64,000 bases of DNA from positions 7,132,501 through 7,196,500 of the forward strand of contig NC_056422.1 of assembly GCF_905147365.1 (NCBI RefSeq), read 5' to 3'. The position numbers and the translations under genes are program-made. The stretch's first letter is position 1. Each line of letters begins with the position of its first letter. Source of the DNA: Aricia agestis. Lineage: Eukaryota; Arthropoda; Insecta; Lepidoptera; Lycaenidae. Positions 1-11,347 of this stretch are shown here, one piece after another. The notes beneath the pieces were generated by a model that saw only the letters and a list, made by a program, of their open reading frames with translations, searched no databases and was not told the DNA's origin.

Positions 1-235
1 CGGCAACATTCCTGATTCCTCTTACATAGATTTCAGAAGTGGATTCCATAGTGTACTGAAATTAGTTGTGGAGAGACTTAAATTTCCGGAAAAGGACATA
101 GGATACTTTTTATTCCGGAAAAATGTACAGTTCCCGCACAAATTAATTTTGTTGCAATGGAGTTGCGGGCGTCATTTAGTAAAATATTGATTTTATATTA
201 TGCTTCAGACATGCTGCGGTATCAAACGTTATAGT
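1..235 (+). repeat. Fragment of a moth interspersed repeat
   Basis: Carries the phrases CCGGAAAAGGACATAGGATA and GTTGCGGGCGTCAT, which recur around 19139-19290, 26583-26722, 37027-37180, 38868-39048, 44795-45015 (minus) and 46204-46432. No coding potential seen. Assignment to a repeat class is not possible by eye. Confidence 0.7.
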
Positions 236-292
236 AGTCAGCAAGAATTAGGTAGCGGTTAGCACGTTCCTCCTCTTTAAATGTTAAATAAT

Positions 293-640
293 CGGCCAAG
301 TGCGAGTCGCACTCGCTCATGAAGGGTTCCGTACTAGAGTAAAAAAAAAAAAAACATATTAGAGTAAAAATAGACCAAAAATTTTGTTTTTTTGTATGGG
401 CGCCCCCTTTAATTTTTTATTTCATTTATTTCATTTTAATGTTTTTAATAATTAATAAACAAAAATGTTGTGTGAATAGTAATAAATAAAGAATTTTATG
501 AACATTTTAAGTGCCTACATATTACTGTTATTGATATCGAGTTCATATATGTATCGAGATATCAAAATTTCATAAAATTTCATAAGTTTAGCTATAGCGG
601 TTCTTGAGATACAGCCTGGAGACAGACAGACGGACAGACG

Positions 641-683
<43 letters not shown>

Positions 684-747
684 GGACAGACATCGAAGTC
701 TCAGTAATAGGGTCCCGTTTTTACCCTTTGGGTACGGAACCCTAAAA
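293..747 (+). repeat. GGGTTCCGTA-type interspersed repeat with (CAGA)n
   Basis: Starts CGGCCAAGTGCGAGTCGCAC, has AGGGTTCCGTAC near the left end and the inverse GTACGGAACCCT at the right end, and contains a (CAGA)n microsatellite at about 622-690. The same family appears at 9175-9502 (right part), 39924-40620 (split by another element), 41559-42186 and near 43480-43744. Confidence 0.75.
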
Positions 748-789
748 ATGACTAAAATGTTAATAATATTAGAACTAAGTTTTAACATA

Positions 790-2338
790 ATAATATGTTT
801 ACACATTTTCCGCGATAAGAAGTAGCCTGTCTCCTTCTGGGTCTAGTCTGCTACTACTCTATGTTCCAAATCCCTTCTTCTTATATAAAATGTAACAATA
901 AATGTGTAGATATTTTCCAGACTCTAATTATTCTATTCTGTGTACATTTTCCGAAACTGCGTGTCACGTTTCCACGTGCTATTTTCCACAATAGCACAAT
1001 GTAATATTATTGTATTGTAAAGTTACAGTATTCAGTGAAATATCAATGGATATTCACAAGCTAGCATTCACTATCAACAAGGAAGTAAAAGTAAATGTTT
1101 CTCGAATTGACACATGCAGGGCTTTCATTCAATAAAAATCTACATAATATTTAAAATAAAATTTTAAAAACTCGAAAACGGCTAAACCGATTTGGTTAAT
1201 TTGGTCCTTAAACATTCATGGAAGTCCAGAGAAGGTTTACAGGAAAGTAATACGAAGTTCACCGGGTTGTCTAGTTAATAATAAGACGAATGTCGTTTTC
1301 TTTCAAAATTATAATTTTGTTTTGTACTAGATGTTGCCCTTGGAATATCGCGCAGCAACTGTTATTTTATCGGAGACAAAAAAATAACTTATCCCACCCC
1401 GACATATGAAAATTTTCATCCAAATCGACTCAGCGATTAAGTGTTAAGGTGTAGCCGAGAGACTTATATTTTTACAGTTCTAATATAAGTGCGTCTATGC
1501 ATTTAAAGAATACGATATTTATTATTTGGCTCTACATTATTATTTTAATTGCAAAATACAAACAAAATGTTACGAAAATGTTTCACTGTTTATGATAATA
1601 GTGATAAAAATATTATATCCTTAAATTGGCCCATCAAAGGGAAAGGCTCATCACTTAATTGTTACGGCCGAATTTTAGGTTAAGTTGATGTAAAGATAAG
1701 ATGGATGAGATTACGCGAGTAATAACCAACTTTCTGCATAATTTGCCAAAGTTTTTTACAATAAAATGTGATTTATTGCAACATTTTTCTTATAAATATT
1801 CTTACTTGTAAGTTGTAATACTGGGGTTATAAGTACTAACGGTAAAGATTAACTTAAATAAAGGTCAATTAGATGTTAGACATCCAAATCGGGTACACAG
1901 ATCTCATGCACGAAAATCCCGTTGACTTGTGTAATAAATCTAAAGAGATGATTCTCTTTGGATTAAATGTATCCCACACTAAGATAGTTTTGCCAAAAGA
2001 AACCTTCCTGTTTTTGTTTAATTTTTGTTAGAAATAGTAGTAATTTATAACATAATTATGTTTGTATGCATAGAATAAATTACAAAATATACTATTGTAA
2101 ATTAAATTTACTTAAAATAACAAACAGTTTTAAAGAGTACACAATATTAATAAAAACGGCTTTTTCTCAAAACTGTCATCATGTGGGTTGGACTTGTTAT
2201 GCATAAATAGGTCCATTATTTACAATATCATTGGCATTTGGAGTATGAAAGTAAACTTATTTAGTGGATACATATGGTTTTCGAATCTCTAAATTCTAAA
2301 ACGTTCCCTTGCGATGGATTGTTTCGGTCGAAGTTTAT
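790..2338 (+). repeat. Upstream part of duplicated unit, copy 1
   Basis: From about TTTTCCGCGATAAGAAGTAG on, this matches 10395-10860 and 20055-21400, upstream of the second and third tandem genes. Copy 2 lacks about 1 kb that copies 1 and 3 keep (about 1270-2330 here). No gene is seen in this stretch. It marks the left limit of the tandem duplication. Confidence 0.7.
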
Positions 2339-2659
2339 ACGTGGGAGAGCCATGCTTCGGCACGAATGGGCCGGCTCGACCGGAGAAATACCACGTTCTC
2401 ACAGAAAACCGGCGTGAAACAGCGCTTGCGCTGTGTTTCGCCGAGTGAGTGAGTTTACCGGAGGCCCAATTTTCTTCCCTATCCTCCCCTATTCCCTTCC
2501 CTTCCCATCCCTACCCTCCCCTATTACCCTATTCCCTCTTAAAAGGCCGGCAACGCACCTGCAGCTCTTCTGATGCTGTGAGTGTCCATGGGCGACGGAA
2601 GTTGCTTTCCATCAGGTGACTCGTTTGCTCGTTTGCCCCCTTCTTTCATAAAAAAAAAA
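2339..2659 (+). mobile_element. SINE-like retroposon (family A) in gene 1 upstream region
   Basis: Head ACGTGGGAGAGCCATGCTTC, a tRNA-like B-box region (GGCTCGACCGG), a C/T-rich CCCTATTCCCTTCCC minisatellite, and an A-rich 3' end after TTTGCCCCCTTCTTTCAT. Further copies on the minus strand are at 14264-14624, 17063-17382 and 42841-43087. It lies about 200 bp upstream of the TATA box of gene 1. Confidence 0.75.
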
Positions 2660-2726
2660 GTGAAATGAATAATGGGACCGTGTGGCCGCCGTGCACAGCG
2701 TGCGCCGCGGTGGAATCGCGCCTTTA

Positions 2727-2941
2727 CAATGTTTTGTCGAACTTGCTAATATGTTGTTAACACTATGTCCATTGTCTACAAAGACTAACTTTGTACCAAC
2801 CCTAATTCTTTTCAAAAGAGCCATGACTTGTGATGAAAAACACGATTCAGTCAGTTAGATATATAAACTGAGGAGAATTGGAGGAAATCAATAACATAAC
2901 CACTGCAGTACTTACAACAGCAAGAACAAAGAAGATCCAAA
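2727..2941 (+). promoter_or_regulatory. Promoter of gene 1 (TATA at 2860-2867)
   Basis: TATATAAA lies 75 bases before the ATG, preceded by CATTCAGTCAGTTAGA-like sequence. The block from TTTACAATGTTTTGTCGAAC to the ATG is conserved with the promoters at 10873-11347 and 21362-22060. That conservation through copies with different insertions suggests functional promoter sequence. The TSS is not known. Confidence 0.7.
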
Positions 2942-5168
2942 ATGGCCTTCCGCAACTTCTGTGTCTGCGTTCTGCTTGCTTTGGTAAGTTTCATTATGAA
3001 TTAGCGCTCTTATAACGGAACGGCACGTGTCGGCGGCATGTGTCGGCGGCAGTCAGCGGCACCTGTCGGCGGCGGTCGACGGCAGTCGACGGCAGCCGTT
3101 GACAATTTATGACGCTTGCAGGGGACCTACCACGACCTTTCCTAAAACGATCATGTTTCCAGAAAGCTTTGTTGTAAGATTACAATAACATTACCGTACT
3201 CACTTTTCAAATATAATTTTACTAAAAAACAGTAAAAATGCAAAATATTGTTAAATCCGCTGTTAAATATCAACTTTCTTAAGATCGCTAGCTTGACGTT
3301 AAAGTAATTATTGCTTATCTGTCAAACGGTGTCGTTAATAGAGGTGGTGGTAGGCCCCCAGTTGTGATGTACCGCCTAAAGGTAAGCGGCCACAGGTCGG
3401 TATCATACGCAACGGACGTCTCGCATCAAACGGATAATTTTTTCACAGTACTTCCGCTGAATCGGCAGCGTACGGATTATCGAATAGCCTAGTAAATAAA
3501 TGCTCAAAAGGGGGGGTGTGAATGGAATAGTCGAAAGCAGAAATTTTGACTTAGAAACTTTGTTTGGACTAATTTGAAGATAAACATACTGACTAGTCGG
3601 TAATCCATACGCTGCCGATACAGTGGACGTACTGTAAAAAAATATCCGTTTGATGCGAGACGTCCGTTGCGTACGGTACAGACCTGTGGACCTTTTCCTT
3701 TACGCACTACGTCACAACTGCAAGGTCGACGGCTGCCGTCGACTGCCGCCGACTGCCGCCGACACGTGCCGCCGACTGCCGTCGACTGCCGCCGACACGT
3801 GCCGGCGTCTGCCGTCAACTGCCACCGACGCGTGCCGCCGACACGTGCCGTTCGTCTGTAAGCGCTCGTTAAATAATTACCTAGGAAAGAAAAGATAATA
3901 AATATATAGAGCTTTGTTTTGGTGAGTTCAATTTAGAAGAATTAGCCTGTTTCACCACTTCCTGATAAGTGCCAGATAGGATTAAGCCTTACAGAACCTC
4001 GATGGATAGCCATGATAACATAGCTGTCAGCTGCCTAGTGTCTACGGTAAAATTAAAAGTAAAAATCGAGCAATCAGAGATCACGACTCTACCTACATGT
4101 TCTTATTGTATGGTCCATGATGCGCCTATATAAAAAGCCGTCATATAGAACAGAATTCGCTTTTCTATTTTTAACCCCCGACGCAAAACACACAGACAGA
4201 CAGACACGTCAAACTTATAACACCCCTCGTGTTATAACTTATAAGTTTGACGTGTATGTCTGTCTGTATGTGGCATCATAGCTTCCGAACGGATAAACCG
4301 ATTTCAATTTAGTTTTTTCCTCAAAACCCATTGCCTCTTATTATCATCTTTCAGGCAGCGGGAAACCTTATCACGGCTGATGAGCTGGAGAGGTCTTGGC
4401 CCACGTCTTTGAACATGTCCATTGGGGACTTCTTCAACATGTTCTTCGGCAGTAGCATCGGTAACAGCTCCCGAACCAAGAGGGCCCTACCTTACTTCGC
4501 CAGCTGCAACTATACCAATTCTAGCCAGGTGAGAAGAGTCTCCTTGATTGTGCAAGGAATATGTTTTCTTATGACACCTGTTGCGAGGATTCCTCCATTA
4601 ATTTATAATAGGATTCGTTCGCTGTTGGGTGCGCTGCAATGTTATAAAGACAAGAGATCTTTTAAATTCCTCTACATATCATACATATCTCTATAACTAC
4701 CTCTACAATCACTTATGTCTTCAGACAATAACCACCCAATGCCGCTCTTAAGCGACGTTAATTCTCTCGGAAAACATTGTCTGTGATCAAATACTACGTT
4801 AAAATACACAAGCAACCAAAGTTTAAGCTTTCATTTTAATAAGAAAAGTTTATGCTGAAAATATGTAAATAATGTTTTTGAGACCGGAAAGGTATTAACC
4901 AAATTGTTTTTTAAGCCGGAAACATATTAACCTAATTGTTTTTCAGACCGGATTGCACTGCCGCGACTGCAACACGGCGTCCCGCTGCTACCCCAACAAC
5001 ATGGCGCTAGTGAGGTCCTGCAGCGGGTTCTTTCCGTACTGCAACAACGGCCGCTGCTCCTTCCAGCCCGGACCGCTGTGCAGCTCCGGCTCGTCCGGCT
5101 CCGGATCCGGATCCGGATCCGGATCCGGCAGCTCCAACTCCAGTAGCACCAACTCCACCTCCGGCTAG
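2942..5168 (+). CDS. Secreted cysteine-rich protein with Ser-Gly tail, tandem gene 1
   Basis: Three coding exons: 2942-2983, 4355-4528, 4947-5168, all GT/AG and phase 0, giving 145 residues. Exon 1 plus the start of exon 2 encodes a signal peptide (MAFRNFCVCVLLALAAG). Exon 2 holds a short propeptide-like stretch, sequons, and a furin-type site RTKR at residues 54-57 followed by ALPYF. Eight cysteines follow (residues 65, 77, 80, 86, 97, 104, 109, 117). Leaving out 77 and 104, the spacing C-x14-C-x5-C-x10-C-x11-C-x7-C fits the peritrophin-A/CBM14 chitin-binding fold, with one extra possible disulfide. The tail is SGSGSG repeats ending in NSSSTNSTSG. I do not recognise a named protein; chitin or matrix binding outside the cell is inference. 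It is the nearest relative of gene 2, and differs from it by a handful of residues and one SG repeat. Confidence 0.85.
3003..3866. mobile_element. Inverted-repeat element in intron 1 of gene 1, with a nested element
   Basis: The ends are inverted: AGCGCTCTTATAACGGAACG on the left and, reversed, AGCGCTTACAGACGAACGG on the right. Both ends carry arrays of GC-rich units with GTCGACGGCAG and CACGTG. Inside, about 3388-3696 forms a second inverted-repeat element (ACGGACGTCTCGCATCAAAC arms). Gene 2 lacks the whole block at the matching place, so insertion followed the duplication. Confidence 0.7.
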
Positions 5169-6165
5169 ATGTAAAGGTAAGTGCACTGAAGCCCGCAGGA
5201 TGACTGCTATCTCGCGAGAGCAATGCAACAGGATTTTGATAGCAGGTATTATACGATATTTGCTGAGTGTCAGAAATATTTCGACAGGTATAAATATTAT
5301 GCAATAGCTGCTGTCAAATGTATATTGCAGAGTAAGGCCGCGTTTCCACTGAAGCGGAGAGGAGAGGAGCTTAGCGGTGCCGAATTGACCAATAACCATG
5401 CTCGAAATCTTCGCTCCGCTTCGCTGTCATTCCGCTGGAATAGCACGATTGGTCAATTCGGGCACCGCTAAGCTCCTCTCCGCTCCGCTTCAGTGAAAAC
5501 GCAGCCTAAACAGGACTAACGAGTAGGCCGACTCAGAATAGATCTCGAAATTTAAATATGTTTGACGTAGTATGTTATATCGACCGGCACGCGCTGCGTT
5601 GCATTGTGAAACATGTTGAGAGTGACAGTCGCGCCCAACTCGTATTCGCCCGTTTGTTTGAAGTCGAGGTACTCAGTTCTGTGATCTACCTACTCTACCT
5701 GTTGCGTTGCTGTCGCAATATACGCAATCATCATGCTGATTGTGCTATTTATATTCCCTACAAGAAGGTGTAAGCTAAAGTGATTACTATTTCTTTGGAA
5801 GCTTACGCATTTAAAACAACATATTTACTCGTATTTCATAGACTATTTTCTTCTATATTGTCTGTTCAATGTTAATAATACGTTTAGAACGTGTTCTTGC
5901 TTCAACTTGTAGTTACTATTGTAAGCTCCTGTTTGAAATTTGTTATAGTTCTATTAGTTATTTAATATTCTTTCACTGATTGTCTTATCTTATTACTTAC
6001 ATTTTGTTTTTCAGACGCGGCTGGTTACGTTATTGCGAAAACTCCGATTTTACATCAATCAATCAAATCATTTTCAAATTTAGTTAACCCTGTCTAAATA
6101 TGGTCAATTACTGTAATTCTTATTGATATTATTGGTGTGAAAATAAATAAATTGTTTCGAACATT
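5169..6165 (+). other. Gene 1 3' UTR with intron and poly(A) signal
   Basis: Eight bases after the stop a donor (AAG|GTAAGT at 5177) opens an intron ending TTTTTCAG at 6014. The last exon starts ACGCGGCTGGTTACG and has AATAAA at 6142-6147. The same arrangement is present in genes 2 and 3, which supports a real 3' UTR intron. Confidence 0.7.
5336..5506. mobile_element. MITE in the 3' UTR intron of gene 1
   Basis: Terminal inverted repeats GGCCGCGTTTCCACTGAAGC and, reversed, GGCTGCGTTTTCACTGAAGC, flanked by TAA on both sides (5333-5335, 5507-5509). A TAA target duplication suggests the PIF/Harbinger group. A copy sits at the same place in gene 2 (12790-12955). Confidence 0.75.
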
Positions 6166-7033
6166 ACCTTTTTAATTGATCCTTTCCAACTTTAATATTT
6201 TCAGTCTCTAATTCTTACGTATTAAAAACTACGAATAATAAAAAAATATAATATCAAGATTTTATACTTCACAGTTCACACACATGGGCGTACCAGGGGG
6301 GGCAGCTCCCCCCCCCCCCCCTGGATCATGTCGACGTCCCTACTAAGTATATTATCTAGTACTTTCGTCTATAAAAATAATAAAACGAATTTTTGCCATT
6401 CGTTTCCAATACAATATTTTTACAACTAAAAAATTATTAATTTTTTATTCTTTATAAACACCTAGTTTAAAAAAAACTGATCTGCCCCCCTGGCCCAGAA
6501 TCTGCGTAATTTAGAATAGAATAGAATAGAATAAACGTTTATTTGCAGCTAAAACTATAGAAATACATAAATTATAAATTAAAGAAATAAGAATAAAAAA
6601 TATAAAATCGTTGAATTATTATCATAAAAATATTGAGTATATTAGCCGCAAATTGGACCAAGCTCGGCAGTGTTGGCACACCCAGCAGGTAACCAACGCC
6701 GGTCTTCCGCTTGACCCATTCCGTGACCTCACAGCCGTTCCAACCTTTTAGTGACACAAGTCTTAAATAATATTATGAATAACTCAAATCACTATTTAAA
6801 AACAATAATATACAATCAACTTTAAGTAAACATATTTCACCAATCATAAAAAAAAACAATTAAATTCATTTCAATCTTACTAACAATTATTATTACATTA
6901 ATTAAAATTTATTAATCCAGGACATTATAAATATCTATTCCAATTTCTAATATTATTATAATTATGAATAAAACCTATTGCATTATATTTACAGAAAATA
7001 AAATTTTAATTAAGTACATAAAAAAAAAGTAAA

Positions 7034-7145
<112 letters not shown>

Positions 7146-7491
7146 TGCATAGTATACACAAAACAAAAAGTAGACGAAGTAGATAACGACAAGACTTCAA
7201 AATATTTTGACAGTGACATAATATGACAGTTCCATAAGTTAAAACAACAATAATATTACAAACATTGAACTTTGATTATGTATAATAAGATGATACATCC
7301 ATGAATTAAACTAAATATTATTAAAATAATTAAAAGTGTTGAAAAATAAATATAATATTATAACAGAATATAAAAACATTATTAGGAAACAACAGTATTA
7401 CAAGGAATATGTGATGGCAATCGAATCCAACAATACTAGAATAATTTGTTCAAAAGTGGAAAAAAAAAAATATAATAACAACGCAAAACAC

Positions 7492-8980
7492 CTACAACAC
7501 ACTAATATCTAGGCGAATACTTTCCTGTGCCTTTTGTGCTTGTAACATACATTTTTGGAGATGTTTCCTGAATGATGCCAGACTATTAAGATTTCTAATA
7601 GGCGGAGGTATATTGTTCCAGCATTTAGAAGCCGTGTAACGAAAGCTTCCTCTGAACGACGATGTCTGGTGTTTCTCAATGGCTAATTGGGTTGAACATT
7701 GCCTTGGACCGCAGGACCTAAGACTAGTCGTTCGTGAAAGCTTTTCGTAGAGATATGCAGGCTTTTTATACTTTAACACACCAAATAAAAGACAAGCCAG
7801 ATGGAGTTTACGTCGGTGTTTCATTTTTAACATAGAATGCTCATTGAGGAAGGGTGTAACGTGACTTCTAGGTGGTATATCAAAACAGAAACGTGCACAA
7901 GCATTCTGAACTCTTTGTATGAGTCTTTTAGTTCCTGATGCATCCTGAGGATCCTCAGTCTGTAAAAGGAGTTACTAACTAGACTGGTGATATGTTCCTG
8001 AAACCGTAAATTACAGTCCAAGAGCAATCCCAGATTACGTGCTACATACACCCGTTCAATAGGTGCACCCATCATGGTAACAGGGGGCGAAAAATTCAAG
8101 TGTCTTATCTGGTTAATGGAACCACAAATCAAGTATTTAGACTTAACAGGATTAAGACACAGACTGTTTTTTTGGGCCCAGCCCACTGTACTATCAAGAT
8201 CTTCATTAAGCAATGCAACTGTTTTTTCAAGATCACAAGGCTTACAAGATATGTAAATTTGAGTGTCATCAGCATAAAAATCAAATTTACAGTGCCTAAT
8301 GTGTTTTTTTAAGTCTGCTACATATAATATAAACAGCAATGGACCCAAGTTAGAACCCTGTGGGACTCCATCCTCTACATCCAAACAGTCTGATAACACT
8401 ATGGACCCATCACTAAGAGAGAGCTGCACATACTGGCGACGATCACTGAGGTAACTGTTAAACCATTTGATAGTAGCGTCGTCAAAGCCATAATATCTTA
8501 ATTTTGATAGTAATATGCTTATATTAATTGTGTCAAATGCCCTTGTAAAGTCCAAGAGGACGAGTAGAGTGCAGTGACCTTTATCTTGTGCGCACAAAAT
8601 ATTGTCAGTCACATTAAGTAATGCAGTCACGGTACTCCGACCTTTCCTAAAGCCTGATTGTGTCTCAGGTAACAAATCATTTTTTTCCAGGTAGCCTGCC
8701 ACTTGCTCACACACTACCTTTTCCAAAATTTTAGAGAGGCAAGGCAAGATACTAATAGGCCTAAGATCTTTTATTGCTGCCGGATTTGTGATTTTAGGCA
8801 AAGGCTTTACTATAGCCTGCTTCCAGTGATGAGGATAAACACCACTTTCAATAGATGTATTTATGATGCATTTAATTACATCCAAAGAATTCGGCAGAGT
8901 CAACAACAACATATGCAAACTGATGCCATCACAACCTACAGCGTTGGATTTTAATTTTTTTATAGTTTTAAGTATTGTGC
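7492..8980 (-). pseudogene. Non-LTR retrotransposon reverse transcriptase, 5'-truncated and frameshifted
   Basis: The minus strand encodes a reverse transcriptase core: LRPISILPCLSKILEKVV, QSGFRKGRSTVTALL, LDFTRAFDTI, GVPQGSNLGPLLFILY and the catalytic FYADDTQIY (YADD box). This order is typical of Jockey/CR1-like LINEs. The N-terminal endonuclease region is missing. Near 7830 the reading frame shifts, and the rest of the C-terminal coding sequence (SFRYTASKCWNNIPPPIRNL, a common LINE C-terminal motif) continues in another frame to a stop at 7492. The LINE 3' UTR runs down to about 6509 and ends in an ATTCTATTCT-type tail. The open frame beyond about 8980 is only hAT sequence read through. 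Confidence 0.85.
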
Positions 8981-9064
8981 TTGTAGAATTTGGCCCCCCC
9001 TGGTCCGGAACCTGGGTAATTTGCCCCCCCCGGCCCAGAACCTGGGTACGCCCATGTTCACACA

Positions 9065-10264
9065 TGTATGAATTTTAAGTTCATAACTCTTTTTCTTCTT
9101 GGGATTTGCACTGCTAAACAATTTCAATAGATAAACAATATTCAGATGAAAATAGTCGCTTAAATGTAAAATATTAAAATGTGAATTATTAAAGGACACA
9201 CATAATTGAGGATTTTGTGAAAATTTCAAGCGCCTACTTGTTAGTTGTTACCATTACTGTTATAGAGCAAAAAAAATCACATTTATTGTATGGGAGTACC
9301 GTTAATTTTTAATTTTATTTTGTTTTTAGTATAATATGTTGTTATAGCGGCAACCGGAATACACAATCTGTGAAATTGTCGTAAGTCTACCTATAGCGGT
9401 TTTTGAGCTGATCAGCCTGGAGACAGACAGACAGACAGACAGACAACGAAGTCTCAGTAATAGGGTCTCGTTTTTACCCTTTGGGTACGGAACCCTAAAA
9501 ATAGCCGACTTTTTAATTACTATTCACACAACATTTTAGTTTAGGTACTGACAGACAATAATAATAATTATTATGAAATTTTAGTTTAATAATAAGTATA
9601 ATAATAATTCTTATGTATAATAATAATTTAATAATTATAATTATATCATTTAAATTTAATTTTAATCTCGAGCACAAGGATTCGTGAGGAGTTAATGAAA
9701 ATTTCTTACTTCTTTACTCGGCGACATTTACCCTCGTCAATTACATAAAAATTAGCAGGTCCGATGTCTGTCAGTACGAATATCAACGTTAAGGACATTA
9801 AAATAACATTCTTAATAGCGCGCCTTGTACAGTGGCGGTTACGACGCTCGCCGCGTTCTTGATAGGGCGAAAATGTATGAAGTAATTTGAGAGCGTTGCT
9901 TATTTTTCTGGAAATGTTATTTATTTTTATATAAAATATTTAGCTATTCGTACAGTGGACTAAATAAGCAACAATTTTTTGTATATTTATTTTCCTTAGT
10001 TCAGCTTCAGCGTATTTAGCTATAATGGTACCAAATCAAACCCCATTTTTTTAAACTTTTGCGATTATTGTGATGGTTGAAACGTATTTATTTTTTATTA
10101 TAAAATTGTGGCCGTCTATGGACTGTTCGTCCATATCCTTTTTTTGTTATTTTATTATTTAGATTTTTCGCACCAAGGATAATTGAAATAATATTATGAA
10201 TTTTAATTAATTGTGGTCCATCACGCCATGGACACTTTTTTTTTTTTTTTTTTAACATAAGTAA

Positions 10265-10340
<76 letters not shown>

Positions 10341-10394
10341 TAGATTACTTATATATATAAACATAGAACTATGTTATTAACATGAGTTTTGAAT
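9065..10394. repeat. Gene-free repeat stretch between copies 1 and 2
   Basis: Up to about 9200 this is the downstream end of duplicated unit 1. Then a CAGA-type repeat (to 9502), AT-rich sequence, a block at 9745-9842 that recurs inverted at about 19641-19735, and a (TA)n hairpin at about 10255-10357 (AGTAATCTATATA arms). I see no gene. Confidence 0.6.
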
Positions 10395-10860
10395 CAAATA
10401 TTTTCCGCGATAAGAAATAGACTATCTCCTTCTGGGTCTAGTCTGCTACTACTACTGCATATTCCAAATCCCTTCTTATAGTTAAATGTAACAATAAATG
10501 AACAGTATTTTTCAGTCTCTATTTATTCTATTCTGTGTACATTTTCCGAAACTACGTGTCACGTTTCTACGAGCTACTTTCTAGCTACAATAGCACAATG
10601 TAATATTATTGTATTGTAAAGTTACAGTATTCAATGAAATGTCAATGGATATTCACAAGCTAGTACAGCAGACAACAAGGAAGTAAAAGTAAATGTTTCT
10701 CGAATAAACACATACAGGGCTTTCAATAAATTAAAATCTATATGAAAAAAAGTTAAAAAAAAAACTCGAGAACGGCTAAACTGATATTGCTAATATTTCT
10801 ATGTCTTGAAATATTTATGGAAGTCCAGTACTGAGAAAAGTTATACTAAGTAATTAAAAT
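10395..10860 (+). repeat. Upstream part of duplicated unit, copy 2
   Basis: Closely similar to 800-1260 (TTTTCCGCGATAAGAA to AAGTCCAG), then jumps directly to the conserved promoter block at about 10868. About 1 kb present in copies 1 and 3 is missing. No gene seen. Confidence 0.7.
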
Positions 10861-10934
10861 AACTAACACTTTTACAATGTTTTGTCGAACTTGCCAATAT
10901 GTTGTTACACTATGTCCATTGTATACAAGGACTA

Positions 10935-11189
10935 AGAGCCAGTCCACACGGCGCGTTGCGTCAGCGTTGCATCGAAGCAGCGATGCCGTTGCGTTGTTTT
11001 ACATACAAATAACCAAGGTGTTCACACGGCACGCTGCGTCGCGTTGTCGCAACGCAAACATGAAGCGGGAGGAGGTGTTGACGTTAAGACTGCTTCGTAA
11101 TAACGCTGCGATGGCGCAGAAATAGGCGTCAGAATATTTGCGTTGCGACGACGCATCACGCAATGCAATACGCCATGTGGACTGGCTCT
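10935..11189. mobile_element. MITE in the promoter of gene 2
   Basis: Inverted ends AGAGCCAGTCCACACGGCGC and, reversed, AGAGCCAGTCCACATGGCG. It interrupts the sequence that reads GACTAACTTTGTACC without a break in copy 1 (about 2780). Flanks TAA/TGA suggest a 3-bp PIF/Harbinger-type target duplication. A shortened relic is at 21797-21905 in copy 3. Confidence 0.8.
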
Positions 11190-11347
11190 GACTTTGTACC
11201 AACCCTATTTCTTTTCAAAAGAGCCATGACTTGTGATCAAAAACACCATTCAGTCAGTTAGATATATAAACTGAGAAAGATTTAAGGAAATTGATAACGA
11301 CTTAACTACTGCAGTGCATACAATAGTAAGAACAAAGAAGATCCAAA
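11190..11347 (+). promoter_or_regulatory. Promoter of gene 2 (TATA at 11263-11270)
   Basis: TATATAAA lies 77 bases before the ATG, in the same conserved context as gene 1 (CCATTCAGTCAGTTAGA just upstream). The MITE at 10935-11189 separates this core from the distal conserved block. Confidence 0.7.

Noticed and set aside
604..825. Frames rich in Thr-Asp-Arg or Cys-Leu-Ser-Val
   Set aside because: Translation of (CAGA)n microsatellites in interspersed repeats; same at 42209-42513, 43455-43748 and 44779-45003.
3504..3898. Arg/Pro-rich frames in intron 1 of gene 1
   Set aside because: They come from GC-rich tandem units of an inserted element and overlap on both strands.
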